A stretch of DNA of 64,000 bases from positions 1,488,501 to 1,552,500 of the forward strand of contig NC_087385.1 of NCBI RefSeq assembly GCF_963675165.1, written 5' to 3'. The DNA comes from Halichondria panicea (lineage: Eukaryota; Porifera; Demospongiae; Suberitida; Halichondriidae). Numbering within the stretch: the first letter of the stretch is position 1; the number at the start of each line of letters is the position of its first letter. Shown in pieces: positions 46,697 through 59,675 of this stretch. Below the pieces are notes generated by a model, which saw only the letters and a list, made by a program, of their open reading frames with translations, had not been told where the DNA came from and searched no databases. A program made the translations under genes and the position numbers.

Positions 46697-49600
46697 TCAT
46701 GGTTCTAGGCATCTCTCCTTGACATTGATGATGACTGGTTCGTCTGGTCTAAGAATGAGACTTTGAAACAGAGCAATGGAGTCTTGATCAGTGGAGAGGG
46801 TGAATCTGGGGATGAGCTTGGTGAGGAGGATGTATATCTCCAGCTCAGCTAAACGACGCCCTGTGGGTGATACTAGACGTTAGAAATAGCTGTATGCAGA
46901 CAGTCACATTACCATAGCATCCTCTCTGTCCGAACCCAAAGGGTAGAGACGCAAATGGATGAATCGAATCTTCCTTGTTCTTATTCCACCTCTCAGGAAT
47001 GAACTTATCCGGCTCATCAAAGTAGTCTTCATTACGGGTCATTAAGTCTTGGCTCGTAACTACCACAGTCTGAGTAACGAAGAACAATTATTACTATTTT
47101 TAGGAACAATTTATCACTCACCCCTGCCGGGACTTGGTAGCCATTCATCACAGCATCTTCTTTAATGTCGCGTACATTCATTTCTACAGGTGGATACATT
47201 CTAAGGGTCTCCTTGAGGCAATAGCGGACGAGGGGGATGTTTTGCAAGTCCTCCCAGGATGGATTGACCTTGTCACCAAGAGCAGTCCTGATCTCAGTAC
47301 ACAGTTGGTCTTGCAGTGCTGGCTGCTTGGCAAGCTCATACAGCATGAATGTAACACTGTTCTTTGTCTGTATCGAAGTATCACCTATTGTCATACCATA
47401 CGTACACACAGTGTCACCTACCGTATCTAACCCAGCAGAGAGAAAGTCACAAGCCTGAGTGAGAGCATCCTCTGGTTCTAGCTTCCCTTCAATGAGCCAC
47501 TGCTCCAGAACCCCCACGGCCCTCGTCTCATCCACTACACCCCTCGCTATGTCCTCACTCAGAGCAACCACCCTCCTCTCCATTATTTGCTTGCCTGCAG
47601 TTTGGATCAAATCATATACGTAGATACCATAAGGATATGAAACGACCTTAGTATACAGATAGTATATAATTTATGTGGAATTTTGCTGGGACCTTCAGTG
47701 TATCATACTATTAATGAGCTAGACTCGGTAAAAGAATAACTGTATACGTGTTTCAGTTTCAGTTGCAGTTCTTCAACTGATTCTAATTCAGTATCTGAAG
47801 GTCAGTGATTAGCTCATTATAGTGCCTTTACAGCTGATGGTGTAGTGTGTTTCGACACGAAATCTTGGCCTATTTAGTATATAAGAGGAGTGCTGTTTAA
47901 AATTACCAGCTATACTGTATGCTGTAACTTTATTGTCACAATTGGTGCTAGGTCTCTTGCATATGTCACTTGATCAATAAGCTTGAACGCTTCCTAGACC
48001 TTGGCAGATTATGCTCAATAATTGGTTACCTTTATTTTATTCCCCCTTTTTCATCCACCTAAATTATGCATATTGATTCTCAACTGATTTCTAGGAGTCT
48101 AATTGAGTGTTTGAGTCGCAGTATATATATAAGATTTCAGGAGCAACGTATACACGTATAAACCAACTATTGCATGTGTATAGTTACACCACATTAATAT
48201 TTTCTTTGTATTACATAACAGCCAACTGTAGGTAGTCATCTACATGTATATTGTTGTATAAAGAAGATTCAAGCCAAAACTGCTGATACTTGTTTGTTTT
48301 GAAACTTACTCGTTTATGCCTTTCTCATCAAAGTGCCTACTTTCCCCTCAATGCTCCTGAGTACCTAAAATTGTGCTAGTCTCATACCTTGCATGGGATT
48401 TTCCTGAAACACATCAATGAGCGTTTCTTTTCTAGCATAATCCGCCAAGGCATATACCAGCTAGAATCTTCGCCTTGCAGTAAGTTTAGATTTAATTGTG
48501 TCATTGTGGCTAGAAATCAACAAGCTAGAAATCAACAAAATGTACTAAATATTTTGCCTTCAACGAAATAGTTGTTGATATTTTTAACTGGAGCTAGAGA
48601 TTATCTGGATAGAGATTATTCTTTCAATTAATGTCTTATAATGCATTGTTTCTAGATACATGTAAAGTGCATCTTTGCAATGGTTTTTTCAGAGCCTCCA
48701 TCATCTATAAACTTGTATATAAGACAGTCATGCAGTGCATGCTGGAATAACTAAGAGACACACTTTGAATAGCCATTAATAATTGTATACTACACCGCTA
48801 TATCCGAAGCAATGATGGCTCCAGCCCAAAAATCCGTACACGGAGGCGTCTCATACCCTTATAGTATCTATAATCAAATGTTGTGTCGAGACAAAGTAGA
48901 TATAATTGCAATCCAACCGGTACATTTTTGGCAACATCTATTGGTAATATATACAATAACTTTGAACTATTAATTAATTGTTTTGGTAACATGATCACAG
49001 CATAACAATGTTTATTTCATCAACATGCACACAAACTATGTTGATGCACTTCATATTGAAAAATAGCTCACCTAATTTACGCATGAGTGTGGTTGTTTGG
49101 ATGAACCTCTTGTAAGCTTTTGTGTGATAATATTTGTAGATGGGAAGTGGATTCATTATTATGGCCTGTATAGGCTATCAATGAAATCCAGTCCAGCAGC
49201 TATGAACGCCTGATTCGTAGCATTGCTTGTGTCGTATACATTCATGTTCTCTCCAAACACAAAATATGTAGTGTCTGAGAGAATGTGGTGATGACAGGCT
49301 AATGTATTAATGGTGCTGTGTATACGTACTTTGAAATGCCCACATAGTCACGAGTGGTGTAATGTCTTCAATTTGACCATTTTTCTTGGAGATTACCTCT
49401 TCCAAATACGCAAGAAGATCGTCTGTTATATCACACAGAACTGGAGTGAGGTTACCAACCCTCTTGGGGATCACTTGCTTGCTAATGGCCGAACGGATTC
49501 TCTTCCAGTCCTCACCATCCCTATATATACATGTACTTGTAATGTAAATATTAATAATTAGCTTAGTACTTACGCAAAAAGCATAGGCGATGGCCAATTA

Positions 49601-50122
49601 TTTATCGTGTGCAAATCTGTAACCATGCGACTGAGGAGAGCATTACGAGAAGGGTACTGTCCTTCTGCTCTGAACATTGCTTCAGTTGCCTCTGGTCCAT
49701 TTGCAAACACCATCCACTTGTTGTCTAAGCCTGTGTACAATCATGCAGGTTACGCATACATAGCATACAATGTATATCAACTAACCAGGAGTCTTGAATT
49801 TCGCTATTGGCCCATACTTGGCTCTCACTTCATGAAAAAATGATTCTTTACCAACTTTTCCGTTTCCAATTTTGGTTAACAGCTCAATGGCACCAATAAT
49901 GGGCCAGCCACTGTTTCCTATAGCAAAACAGAACATCTAGTATTAAAGCTACACATACATAACATTAAAAAGTTTACCAGGAATTTCAGAGAAAGGCTTT
50001 GGGCCCTGATGTTGCTTATGTGCCACAGTTGTGCTCAGTGGTGCAATGTTATAAAATAGACCTAGACATTTGCATCCTGGAGTAAACTTGAAGACCTTGT
50101 TGGTAAGCTTGGACACAGCCAT
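46697..50122 (-). pseudogene. Cytochrome P450, mitochondrial clan, copy 2 (frameshifted)
   Basis: Nine exons match copy 1: 49978-50122, 49786-49917, 49574-49724, 49330-49520, 49072-49274, 47422-47594, 47122-47367, 46913-47069 and 46697-46860. The heme loop FGFGQRGCYG, KETLR and AGLDTT are intact and the N-terminus is again presequence-like. Exon 49072-49274 is broken: after AAGLDFIDSLYRP the frame meets TAA TAA near 49163, and the homologous NPLPIYKYY continues in another frame. Against copy 1 this is an extra 8 nt or so. No splice solution is visible, so I call it a pseudogene; the rest is so well kept that loss looks recent. The intron at 47368-47421 is 54 nt, a multiple of three without stop codons. 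Confidence 0.75.
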
Positions 50123-51146
50123 CAGATGATCTCTTACTTGTAGTCTTGAGCCTGAGCCTATTAAAAAAGTGCTTTACAGCTAGCTCCCAGCTACGTAGAG
50201 TAGCTCAGACACACTTTCCGAGGAATGCATTAATTAATTAGGCCACACCAAAATTAATTAATCTTGTTTCAGGATTTTCAAGTCATAATTTTGCACCCCA
50301 AAAAACCAATTAGACCTAGTCAATAGTGATCAAGGCCACTATACAGGGTGTATATAGATCTAGATCTAGATCTAGCTAGTGTAGTCTTTTGTGGTGTGTT
50401 GTGACTCAGTTTTACAATTATACAAGTTTTTGGCCTGCCACTGGCCGGGTTTATTTTGGGGGATTAAAGGTCTTAGGTCACACGCAGAGGAGGTGCGAAG
50501 CACTTAACTCTAGTTAGCCTCTTTTCAGACTACTTTTAGCCGAGTTTTTAGTGTCTATATAATTAAAACGTTATTTTTCAGTTGGGTTAATTTACAGAAA
50601 CCTCCTTGAAACCAGCTTTGTGTTGACCTCGAGAACAAGCCACTCACGGTAGACTATCTTACGATAGCCTCGATACCTGGTATCAATGCTAGGCACAAGA
50701 GCATTGTATCTGCTTCTGAGAAAAAGTTGCGAAAATATAAATAACGTTTTAGTCCCTGTCGTAGACTGAAACAGTGAACCAAGGAATTTTAAGAATTTTT
50801 GGGGGTAGGGTGTACCCCTTTAATAATCTCCTCCCACAACATTGGTAGAATGTGTGGGAGGGACTGGTATCTTAGCATGCAGTAGACTACCCAATAATTT
50901 ATTACCCTGTGTGTGCGCAGCGCGCAGCAGGAGTTAGAGTGACCCGCTGTATAGTTATGATACTTATTTTGTACGAACAAAGGAGTCTCTCGGTAAAACT
51001 GTTCACAAGCAATTGAATTGTGAACTCACAGGATATATTTATTGGTGTGTTAGTGTGTGTGTGTGTGCACGATGTGTGTGTATATGGACACAAAATGAGC
51101 TGCTTGAGCAGGGTTTTCAGCTTCGTAAACAGCAATAAAACCTTTA
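50123..51146. other. Spacer between P450 copies 2 and 3, no gene seen
   Basis: AT-rich, no convincing coding frame. Contains a short inverted ctagatctagatctag run near 50360 and a GT-rich patch near 51040. Confidence 0.5.
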
Positions 51147-51300
51147 TAACACACTTAGTGTTTTAATTGGTGCACTCGAATATAATGCAATAATGCTCTC
51201 GGTTGAGTATCAATGCACTCGCTACGCTCAAGCATTACGTAACCTCGAGTATTTATTATTACTTCATCCTCGTGAACACATTAAACACTTTATTGTGTTA
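51147..51300. mobile_element. Hairpin element with TAACACAxTxAGTGTTTxAAT arms
   Basis: The left arm TAACACACTTAGTGTTTTAAT and right arm ATTAAACACTTTATTGTGTTA are imperfect inverted copies. The interior contains ctcgctacgctc, a word also in the adjoining element at 51298-51601. The two elements abut or overlap by a few bases. Confidence 0.6.
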
Positions 51301-51601
51301 GACACTAGTTGATAAGATCTACATAGGAAGTGCATGGGAAAAGTGCCTCAGAGCAGGTATACTATGGGACTTAGTATACCTGCAAATTTACTTAGTATAC
51401 CTAGTATTCCGTTGTCAAGTAATTGTATTGTAGTCAAGCGGTTTGCGCATGCACACTAGTATCTAGACACTGTTTTGTCAGTGTCCATGTAATTTAGAAG
51501 CCCTCAGCCACTTTAGTAGATCTACCCTCGCTACGCTCGGGATACTAAATCAGTGCCTTTGGGCTTCTAAATCCCATAGATACCTCCAAAACAGTGTCTA
51601 A
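51298..51601. mobile_element. MITE-like element with TTAGACACT ends, copy 2
   Basis: Inverted relative to 8760-9029: begins TTAGACACTAGTTGATAAG and ends AAAACAGTGTCTAA. Shared blocks include AAAAGTGCCTCAGAGCA and TACTAGGTATACTAAG-type stretches, plus the hairpin near the end. It carries about 40 bp more than copy 1, including ctcgctacgctcgg. Confidence 0.75.
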
Positions 51602-51715
51602 ATAGAGCTAAGTGTCATGCAATCTCTGTACCATGAATGCAAAACAATGAGAGCTGAAAATGTGATAGTGCTAAATAATTATGCTATCCTCATTGGTTTT
51701 CATCAGATCCCTCCT

Positions 51716-53500
51716 TGACATAATTATGATCATGATGACTGCATGCATGGTTCATCTGGTCTAAGAACGATACTTTGGAACAGAGTATAATGGAGTCCTT
51801 GTTAGTGGAGACGGTGAATCTGGGAATGAGCTTAGTGAGGAGGATGTATATCTCCAGTCTAACTAGACGACGCCCTGTGGGTAATACTATACAATGGCTG
51901 TATTATATGCAGACAGTCACATTACCATAGCATCCTCTCTGCCTGAACCCATAGGGTAGAGAGGCAAACGAATGAATCGAGTCCTTTGTTTTTATAATTT
52001 CAGGAATGAACTTATCCAAACTGAGTAGTCTTCATTGTACAGGTCATTATAGACGTTGGCTCGTAACTACCAAGGTCTCAATGACTAACTCACTCCTGCT
52101 GGCCATTCATCATGCACAGCATCTTATTGCTTCTATATACAGGTGGATACATTCTGAGGGTCTCCTTGAGGCATGCATCACATGCAGTAGCGGACAAGGG
52201 CGATGTTTTGTAAGTCCTCCCATGCAGGATGTATATTGACCTTGTTACCAAGAGCAGTCTTGATCTCAGCACACAGTTGGTCTTGTAGTGCTGATTGCTT
52301 GGCAAGTTTATGAATGTAACACTGTTCTTTGTCTGTATCGAACACCTATGCATGGTCATACCATTCTACTACACAGTCAGTGTCACCTACCGTATCTAAA
52401 CCAGCAGAGAGAAGTCACAAGCCTGAGTGACAGCATCCTCTGGTTCAAACTTCCCTTCAATGAGCCACTGCTCCAGAATCCCCACAGCCCTCATCTCATC
52501 CACTACACCCCTCGCTATGTCCTCACTCAGAGCAACCACCTTCCTCTCCATTATCTGCTTGCCTGTGCCAGAAGAATGGATGCATTATTTCATTCCATCT
52601 TTGGCAATATCTACGAAGTTTTAGTAATGAAAATAACTTTGATCACAGCAGATATATGTTTCATCAACACACAAACTATGTCGATCCACTTCATATTGAA
52701 ATGACTGACCCAATTTTACGTATTAGTTTGATTGTTTTGATTAAGCTTTGTGCGATAGTATAGTTATTATGACCTGTATACGTATGAAATCCAGTCAAGC
52801 AGCTGTATGAACGCCTGATTGGTAACATTGCTTTTGCTGTACGACTTCATGTTCTCAAAATATGTGGTATCTGAATAGAGAATGTAATGATGACAGACTA
52901 TAACAGGTATAGTACTGTTGTACATACTTTGAAATGCCCACTTGGTGTAATTAGAAAAATAGTTTGGAGACTTCTTCCAAATACACTAGGATCGAGGAGG
53001 TCGTCTGTTATATTACAAAGAACTGGAGTGAGAAGTGAGGTTACCAACCCTCTTGGGGATCACTAATTACAGAACGGATTTTCTTCCAGTACTCACCTAT
53101 ATATGTAAATGCAAATTTATAGTTTAGCACTTACGTAAAAACATAGGTGATGGATAGTTATTTATTGCATGCAAGTTTGTAACCATGCAACTGAGAAACT
53201 GAGGAGAGCATTACGAGAAGGACACTGTCCTTCTGCTTTGAACATTGCTTCAGTTGCCTCTGGTCCATTTGCAAACACCATCCACTTGTTCTAAGCCTGT
53301 GTACAATCATGCAAGTTACGCATACTTAGCATACAATGTTTCGACTAACCAGGAGTCTTGAATTTCGCTATTGGCCCGTACTTGGCCGGCTCTCACTTCA
53401 TGAAAAATGACTCTTTACCATTTCCAGGTTTAATTAACAGCTCAAAATGGCACAGATCTACTGGAATTTCGGTTTTGGGCTCTCCTGCTGATGTTGGGTT
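51716..53500 (-). pseudogene. Cytochrome P450 copy 3, wrecked
   Basis: Exon-by-exon similarity to copy 2 runs from the C-terminal exon near 51716-51880, through the heme exon near 51930-52070, the KETLR exon near 52090-52340, the AGLDT exon near 52390-52565, then near 52690-52870, 52930-53100, 53135-53290 and 53350-53500. Many small deletions and frameshifts break it, for example loss of bases in KxxCGTPE-type and heme regions. Its broken 52750-52800 stretch shares the TATACAGGxCATAATAA word with the lesion of copy 2. No intact reading frame remains. Confidence 0.8.
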
Positions 53501-53604
53501 GTGCTCAGTGATGGCATATACATGTACGTACATGTATATTTTGTCCTGAATCATGGAGAAGCTGACAGACATGTGGGTGGCTTGTTTATTTACCCACCAC
53601 ATGC

Positions 53605-53808
53605 TCAAGGTGGGAGTGGCTGCAAGCAGATCTCAGCTAGCTCAATAAACAGAAGAGTATGATCATCAAGGTCCTCTCCGCAACTCTGACAAAGATCAGG
53701 CTCTCCAACATTAGCTGCAACTGCCATGATGCCCACTCGCGATCTCACAGGGGCTTGCTGCGTACATACGCGAGCAATCAGCTCTGGCTCAATCCATAGA
53801 TACACCAT
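53605..53808 (-). CDS. Short ORF, not recognised
   Basis: A 67-codon frame with a CxxC pair (LCQSCGEDLDDHTLLF) that reads like part of a real protein. No family recognised, no splice-joined partner found. It may be a fragment of a mobile element or an isolated exon. Confidence 0.2.
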   Translation of the reverse strand: MVYLWIEPELIARVCTQQAPVRSRVGIMAVAANVGEPDLCQSCGEDLDDHTLLFIELAEICLQPLPP

Positions 53809-53859
53809 AGATGATACAGTACTGACGTGGATGTGAAACGGCCTAGTATCCGGAGGGGT

Positions 53860-55353
53860 CCACGGGAATTGTCTGAAGCTATCATCGTAACGAGCAGATT
53901 ATGTTAGAAACCCTGTAACTGTCATGTTTATATAGCAACCAGAGCGTAGTAAACAGTGTTCCGTGTCTGAAAACTGGTGAAAATGACCGGCACACATTGA
54001 TACTTGCAGTGGGCTTGTAGGTAAGACTAGTTTCTCTAAGCTCATGGGAGAATATCATATTTTAGCATAAATTTTCCTGTAAAAATACTTTGTGTGAGAT
54101 TTTTGGCTTGGACAGTAAATATTCAGGTTACCATTCAGTAGTAATACTTGAAGTACACTGTAAACTACGAGGAGAATCTATGTTTGACAACTGTTATGAA
54201 AGTTTAAGTGCTATAGAAAGGGCTAAAGCATGAGTTAGTTGCACTTTTTGCGTGAGGTTATTTCTAAACCTGTTGAGCCTATACTTTTTGCATATTTAGC
54301 TGATGAAAACCTTCGTGTATTGATGCAGCAGGAGAATCTATTAACTAAGCATACAGTAAAGTTATTGGAAAAATACAGCCTCAAGAAAAATATGTAAAAT
54401 CCATGTACATGTACTGTTAAACAAAAATTAATGCTACGTTCTTATTACAACTACAATTATGATTTCTATCAATAAGTTCACACGTACATGTACATGTCAT
54501 TAACTTTCCAAATTGCAGTGTTGTCTTTCGCTGAGCTAAGATATCAATTGCCAAATGTTAGCTAATTATACTATCAAGTGAAATTTATCCCAGGACCTAC
54601 TCGAGTGCTACTTCTCTAGGCAACACCATCGGTGAAGACAGCATTAACGTCCAACCTCTTTTCAAGTGCCGTGTATCTACACTTGTATAGGAATTTCGAA
54701 CCGGCAAGTTGGAATGTGTCTCTCTCACAGCCACTTCGTAAACGATCAAGAAACAGTTTATCGTGTACTATAAATTAATACTCTCAAGACTATTATAATA
54801 ATTATTAGCATGTACACGTACACGTACACGTACAGATCATCAACAATTTCACCCGTTTGCTTATCTCATGCTAGTGTTACGAGTCAGCCACACTTCTTTT
54901 GATCTACATGCATGCTACCAACATTGAGTGGCTTGCTTTTTGGATATAATTACATGGGTACAGGGGTAGATCTACTATAAAATAATAATTATAGACTATT
55001 TACTAGACTAATTATAGAATAGTTAATATCATCTTGCACTGGACTGTACTTCCTCTACTCATTCTACCTCCTCACAGTCACTACTACTGTCTTCGCTTAA
55101 TACACTTGCAGCATCAATATCCTTTCTGTTAATACATAGATTCTCTTTTATCTGTCTCTGGCCAGTTCTGCCAACTCACTTACACAGCTGCTTGGTATAA
55201 CCTCGATAATTTCCTCGGCGTTTATTTGGATCAAATTGCTTAATTTACGGAAACTAGTAAATTACCTCGGATATGCTCGTTACTATGATAGCTTCAAGCA
55301 GAATACCGGAATCCGGAAACGTTTCACATCCACGTCATACTGTATCATCTATG
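53860..55353. other. 1.5-kb spacer, no gene seen
   Basis: No coding frame with protein-like content on either strand. Near 54805-54835 there is a short (GTACAC)n-like run. It separates the P450 cluster from the transposon starting at 55354. Confidence 0.45.
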
Positions 55354-55383
55354 GATACACAAAAGAAAGGGATAGGCAACGCC
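55354..55383 (+). repeat. Left terminal inverted repeat of the P-like element
   Basis: 30 bp, identical to the reverse complement of 60258-60287. Confidence 0.92.
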
Positions 55384-55514
55384 CAGCACTTCCGTTGGAT
55401 GAGAGTTGCGCTTGCCTACGTATGTAAAATTCTCAAGGGGTTAAATATGTACATTTTAACTCTGTCTGCACTAACCACTTTGCACATGCGCATTAGATAA
55501 AGCTATATCTCAAG

Positions 55515-56545
55515 ATGGCAACTAGTTCTACTTTGTGCAGCTCTTCAAGAGACACCAAAGACACATTAGACATACTCTATGAATCTTTTAGAGTTGTGAA
55601 ACACAGTGATGAAGAAGTAGGTTGCAAAAGGAGTGGTCAGGACTCACTGGAAGCCTTATTGGCTCGGTTCCCAAGCTCTCAGTGTATCACCAGCACTCAA
55701 AACTCCTTCTCGACTCTAACAAGCTTTAGTGAAAAGTTGTTTGGAGAAATTAAGTCCATATTTGTTGTATCTGGTCAACCAAAGCTTAGTGTGTTTCAAG
55801 AGCAGTCACTGAGAAAATTTCACAAGCTGAGAATGGATACTTTGCCCTTGATATGGAAGTCTCTTGCAGAAGAATTACAATTGCCACCTGTTAATGCATT
55901 TCAGCAACAAGCTGTCAATCGAAATCTCTTTGAAAATTTTTTAATAGACGCAGCCAAACCTTTGACACCAATTGCAAGTGAAACAACTCCAAAACCTCGT
56001 ACACAACTGACAATTGAGGAAGACAATGCTGTTCAGTATGCTGGTGGATATGTTGCAATGAAGCTCCTAAAAAGTATAAAAAGCTATCATCCGTCAATGC
56101 TGTGGAGTATGTGGAGAGTCTCTCTAACATGGCATGCTCTGGACAAGAGTCATCGTTTCATGAATATGCTATGGAATGGATTACAAGTATTGATAGAGGG
56201 GGGTTGTTTTACATGAGTGATACTACTTTAAATTTTTTCAAAGCCATTGAAATCAAGACGCAAGAACTTATTCCTCAGCATTTATCTGCCAGAAGTCACC
56301 AACAACTCAGCAAGAATGACATGCTTAAATGCATCACGCAAGACAATAATGTCGATTTCTGGTGGAGTATGTTAGCCATTGATATATCTAGTAATGATGC
56401 TGCAGCTCAGCTTCTGAGTGAGATAGTGGAGATGTGGGTATCAATTAGAGGATTTAGTCTTGTTTCATCCTGGTTGGAACAATATAAGATTGCACAGAAA
56501 CAAAGTGTTAAGAAAAGCAAGAGTCTTCGGAAGAGTTTGCAGTAA
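55515..56545 (+). pseudogene. Accessory ORF of the P-like element, frameshifted
   Basis: The first frame (55515-56216) and second frame (to 56545) each read as protein, and the switch falls near 56068-56075 in a run of A's (ctaaaaagtataaaaag). This looks like a one-base loss. The product would be about 340 residues. It contains AVQYAGGYVAMKLL, reminiscent of the YxAGYVxxK motif found near the C-terminus of several transposase families, and a lysine-rich C-terminus. No catalytic triad seen. It is convergent with the transposase, 237 bp between stops, within the same inverted repeats. Function unknown; a captured gene or a second transposition protein are both possible. Confidence 0.6.
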
Positions 56546-56621
56546 AAAGCAAACCATCGTAGCTAGCTGTTTGACTTTTTCATGCACAAGCACACCATAC
56601 TTATAATAATACGTAAGTAGT

Positions 56622-56731
56622 AAACAGTATAATTATGACATCATCATCATCATTATTTAAAAACAAAATTGTTATCAAACAGTATAATTATGACATCATC
56701 ATCATCATCATTTAAAAACAAATTTAAACAG
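56622..56731. repeat. 55-bp tandem duplication in the inter-gene spacer
   Basis: AAACAGTATAATTATGACAT, continuing (CAT)n and TTTAAAAACAAA, appears at 56622 and again at 56677, between the convergent stops of the transposon's two genes. Confidence 0.75.
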
Positions 56732-56782
56732 TATAAATACATTTAAAAAACATCTTCAATTAAAAACAAAATTAATTGTTAT

Positions 56783-59675
56783 TTAGTTCTTTTTTCGGGG
56801 TCGTTTACGTAAAGGTTGTTCGTCCACTACCTCATCTGGAATTAGTCTTCTCTTGCGCCTAGAATTACCTCTCAGAGGCATCATTGCCAGGCTACCTTGC
56901 ACTCGTAGCGATTGAGCAGATGAAATGCATGCTTGCACTGTAGGATTTTGGCACCGCCCTCCACGAGACCGTTGCTGTCCAAAATAATTCTCGATAGGAT
57001 CCTGCGTAAAGTGCTCACTTAAAAGATATGGGACCCTGCCCTCATCAATACTAAGTAGATAACGAGTGATCTCACAGAATGACCGTACTGCATTATGGAT
57101 TGTGGAATAGAAAGCATACGAAGTATATAGTTATAATGAATTGCATGTGTCATGGCATTCTTACCAGTGATATGCAATCCTTCAAGTGTTTCTCTACTCA
57201 GCATCATCGTAGTCTTTTGAGCATTTGTAAATCCTTCTCGACCTTTCACACTTGTTTCCCACTCTTTAAGGTAGCCCAAGAAATCGCTTTCTAGCCACTG
57301 CAGACAGAATACACGTACCAATCTTTTATAGTCTATTGAAGGCACACACAAACTCACAGTTAAGCGCTCGTCAGATGAACAAGTATAGGGTTTTAAATCT
57401 GGTTTTCTCTTACGTCGATACTCATCAGGGCTGCGTACATTGAGACAATCAAAAAACTTATCAAACATCTTGATAAATCTCTGCGTTTCAGTAGTTTCAT
57501 CACCCCCATAAAATTGCATTCCCTTAGAAACAGTTGTACTCAGCGCCTACACATCAGAATTAATTAAAACAGTATAATTGATAATACTTACTTGTACGGC
57601 AAGGTCCACTCGCATTCTAGAATAAGATTTTAGATAGACGTGCTCTCGTGACAATTTCTTTAACAGATAAAGTCCCTGCGATTTTTCACTGAGAGCAAGC
57701 TTAGCATCATACAAGGTCCTAATGTGTGTCCAACTGATATGCTTTCCATTTATCTACATGTTTAGTCAGAGTGTATACAATATTTTATAATGGCATAAAT
57801 ACTCAACTCACCCAGAGCTGTCTTGTGTTGTTGTGGCAGAAGGAATGCGACTAACAGTTCCTCGTGGTCTTCATAAGATGTGGTACATCGGAAAAAAAAT
57901 AAATGTTTCTATTCTCTTCCGTATATGGATTAGCGGTCTTGTAACATACTTTTTTATTTGTAGAGTGCATGTTAAAAAATTTACGATTAGGGCTAGCACC
58001 ATCAGAAGTCAAAGCAACTACTTTGAAGCCTAATCTTTCCAGTCGTTCAATAGCTTCCCATACGATAGAATAGAGTTTGGTGCCTTTAATATCATGAGTA
58101 GGGAAGTGACCATAGGGAAATCGAAGGCTACTAAATACTCCACGGACCATAATACCAAGAATATGTGTGGCAATTGATGGTTTGATATCTTGTTTCTCCA
58201 ACTCATCAAACTGATCGTTAAGATTTCCCAACTCAGTGAAGCCGATTACCTGAGATGTGTGCTTATCATATACTAGGCTCTCCATTACTTTCATTTCGTC
58301 AAACAATAATACTATGTACTTGCTCCACTTAGGAGAGCTGTCTAGGGAAGCTTCCTCAACAAGCATGAGGTCAACTTCCGGTTGTAAACCAGGTTTGCTA
58401 CTAAAGTAGTTAGTATAGTCTCTTAGAGTGCGTTCTGAGGGTAATGTAATAAAACCTGAAGTTCGCAGTGAGTGATAAGCTTTTGTTGATAGGAGTTTCA
58501 GGTTCAAACACCATCTAATCATCATCGGATGCCATCTCATCTGTCTAGCGTTTTTAACTTTTGCAGCCTTTTTCTGTTCATCCCAAAATAGCCTTCGAAA
58601 TGTACCCTGAGGGAAGTCCTTCTCAATAGAGGTATCATTACCACTTACAATGGTGCTTAGTTCATTGTGAAGTGGCTCATCTACAGTCACACCATTCATT
58701 TCGGTTAACTTTTCAACCTTTGCTCTTAGCCTTTTTACCTCTTTTTTGGCCACACAAACTCTGCTACGTAAAGTATTCAACTTTTTTACTCTTTGTGGTG
58801 TGTTAAGACATCTATCGTTGGCACATTTCTGAGGGCTGCCCTTTTTCGTCCACCTACTATGGGCCATGCGTAAATTCTTTCGATAGGCATTACAAGATTT
58901 GCATCTTCCGCTTTTTGTTATAATTTCGCAGCTGGAAGTGCGTATTGTTCCAGAAAATATGGCTTCGTCGTTTACCGTAAAGGCACCAGTTTTTAAAGAT
59001 GCTCTGACTACCCCTCTCTTTGTTTTGAACTTTCCTTTTTTTGCCTGCGCCATTTCAACAAACTGTTCATCGGAATTTCCTGGGCAAAAGGTAGCGATTC
59101 AACGGTTAGGATTAGCTCTTTGAGTGAGCTTACATTCAAATTAGCTGGAATCTTAGAGATAAGAGTTGTATGGTTCGGTAAAGTTTCAAGATCATGAATC
59201 ACCAATTTCCATGATAAATCTCTGTTTACTAGAAGTGAATGCGATACTAAGGGAGGCTGACTTGATGATGAGGGTAAGGAATCAATTTTGCACAACTTTA
59301 TCGTATAAACGTTTCCTTCCGTTAACTGAGTTGTGTCTATCCAGGAAGAAGGTAAAAATGTGTGCATTTTTGCGTACAAATCATTTAGTGTCAGCGAATC
59401 TGCTTGAGAGGACTCATCAGAACAAAATTCCTATAAAATTGAAATTGTAAAGCTTAATATTAGGTTTGACATTACTACCAGCTATAATTATTATTAGGAA
59501 ATTTGGCATGTGATTACACATAATTATTATAGCAAAATGAGGCTGTTTTGTTGTAGGATGTCATGCTGAAAACATCTACCTGTAAGTCTTGGTGTATGGT
59601 AGCTTCTTGGCTCCTCTTAGTTTGCTTCTTAGGTACATACTTCTTCTTTGAACATAATCGTAGCTTCCGTGGCAT
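56783..59675 (-). pseudogene. P-element-type transposase, disabled
   Basis: Exon 1 (59579-59675, MPRKLRLCSKKKYVPKKQ) is basic. The main exon runs from about 59431 to 57812. It shows the RNase-H-like core: LLFDEMKVMESLVYDKHTSQ, ALTSDGASPNRKFF and SDVPHLMKTTRN. Then exons about 57589-57752, 57165-57545 and 56783-57092; the last carries TQDPIENYFGQQRSRGGR, the usual P/THAP9 C-terminal signature with the third acidic residue. A cysteine-rich stretch near 58900 (CKSCNAYRK...CANDRC) may bind zinc or DNA. Two lesions: a frame change near 59086 in a T run, and an in-frame TAG at 57848-57850 after TRNC. No THAP domain was seen at the N-terminus. Confidence 0.85.
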
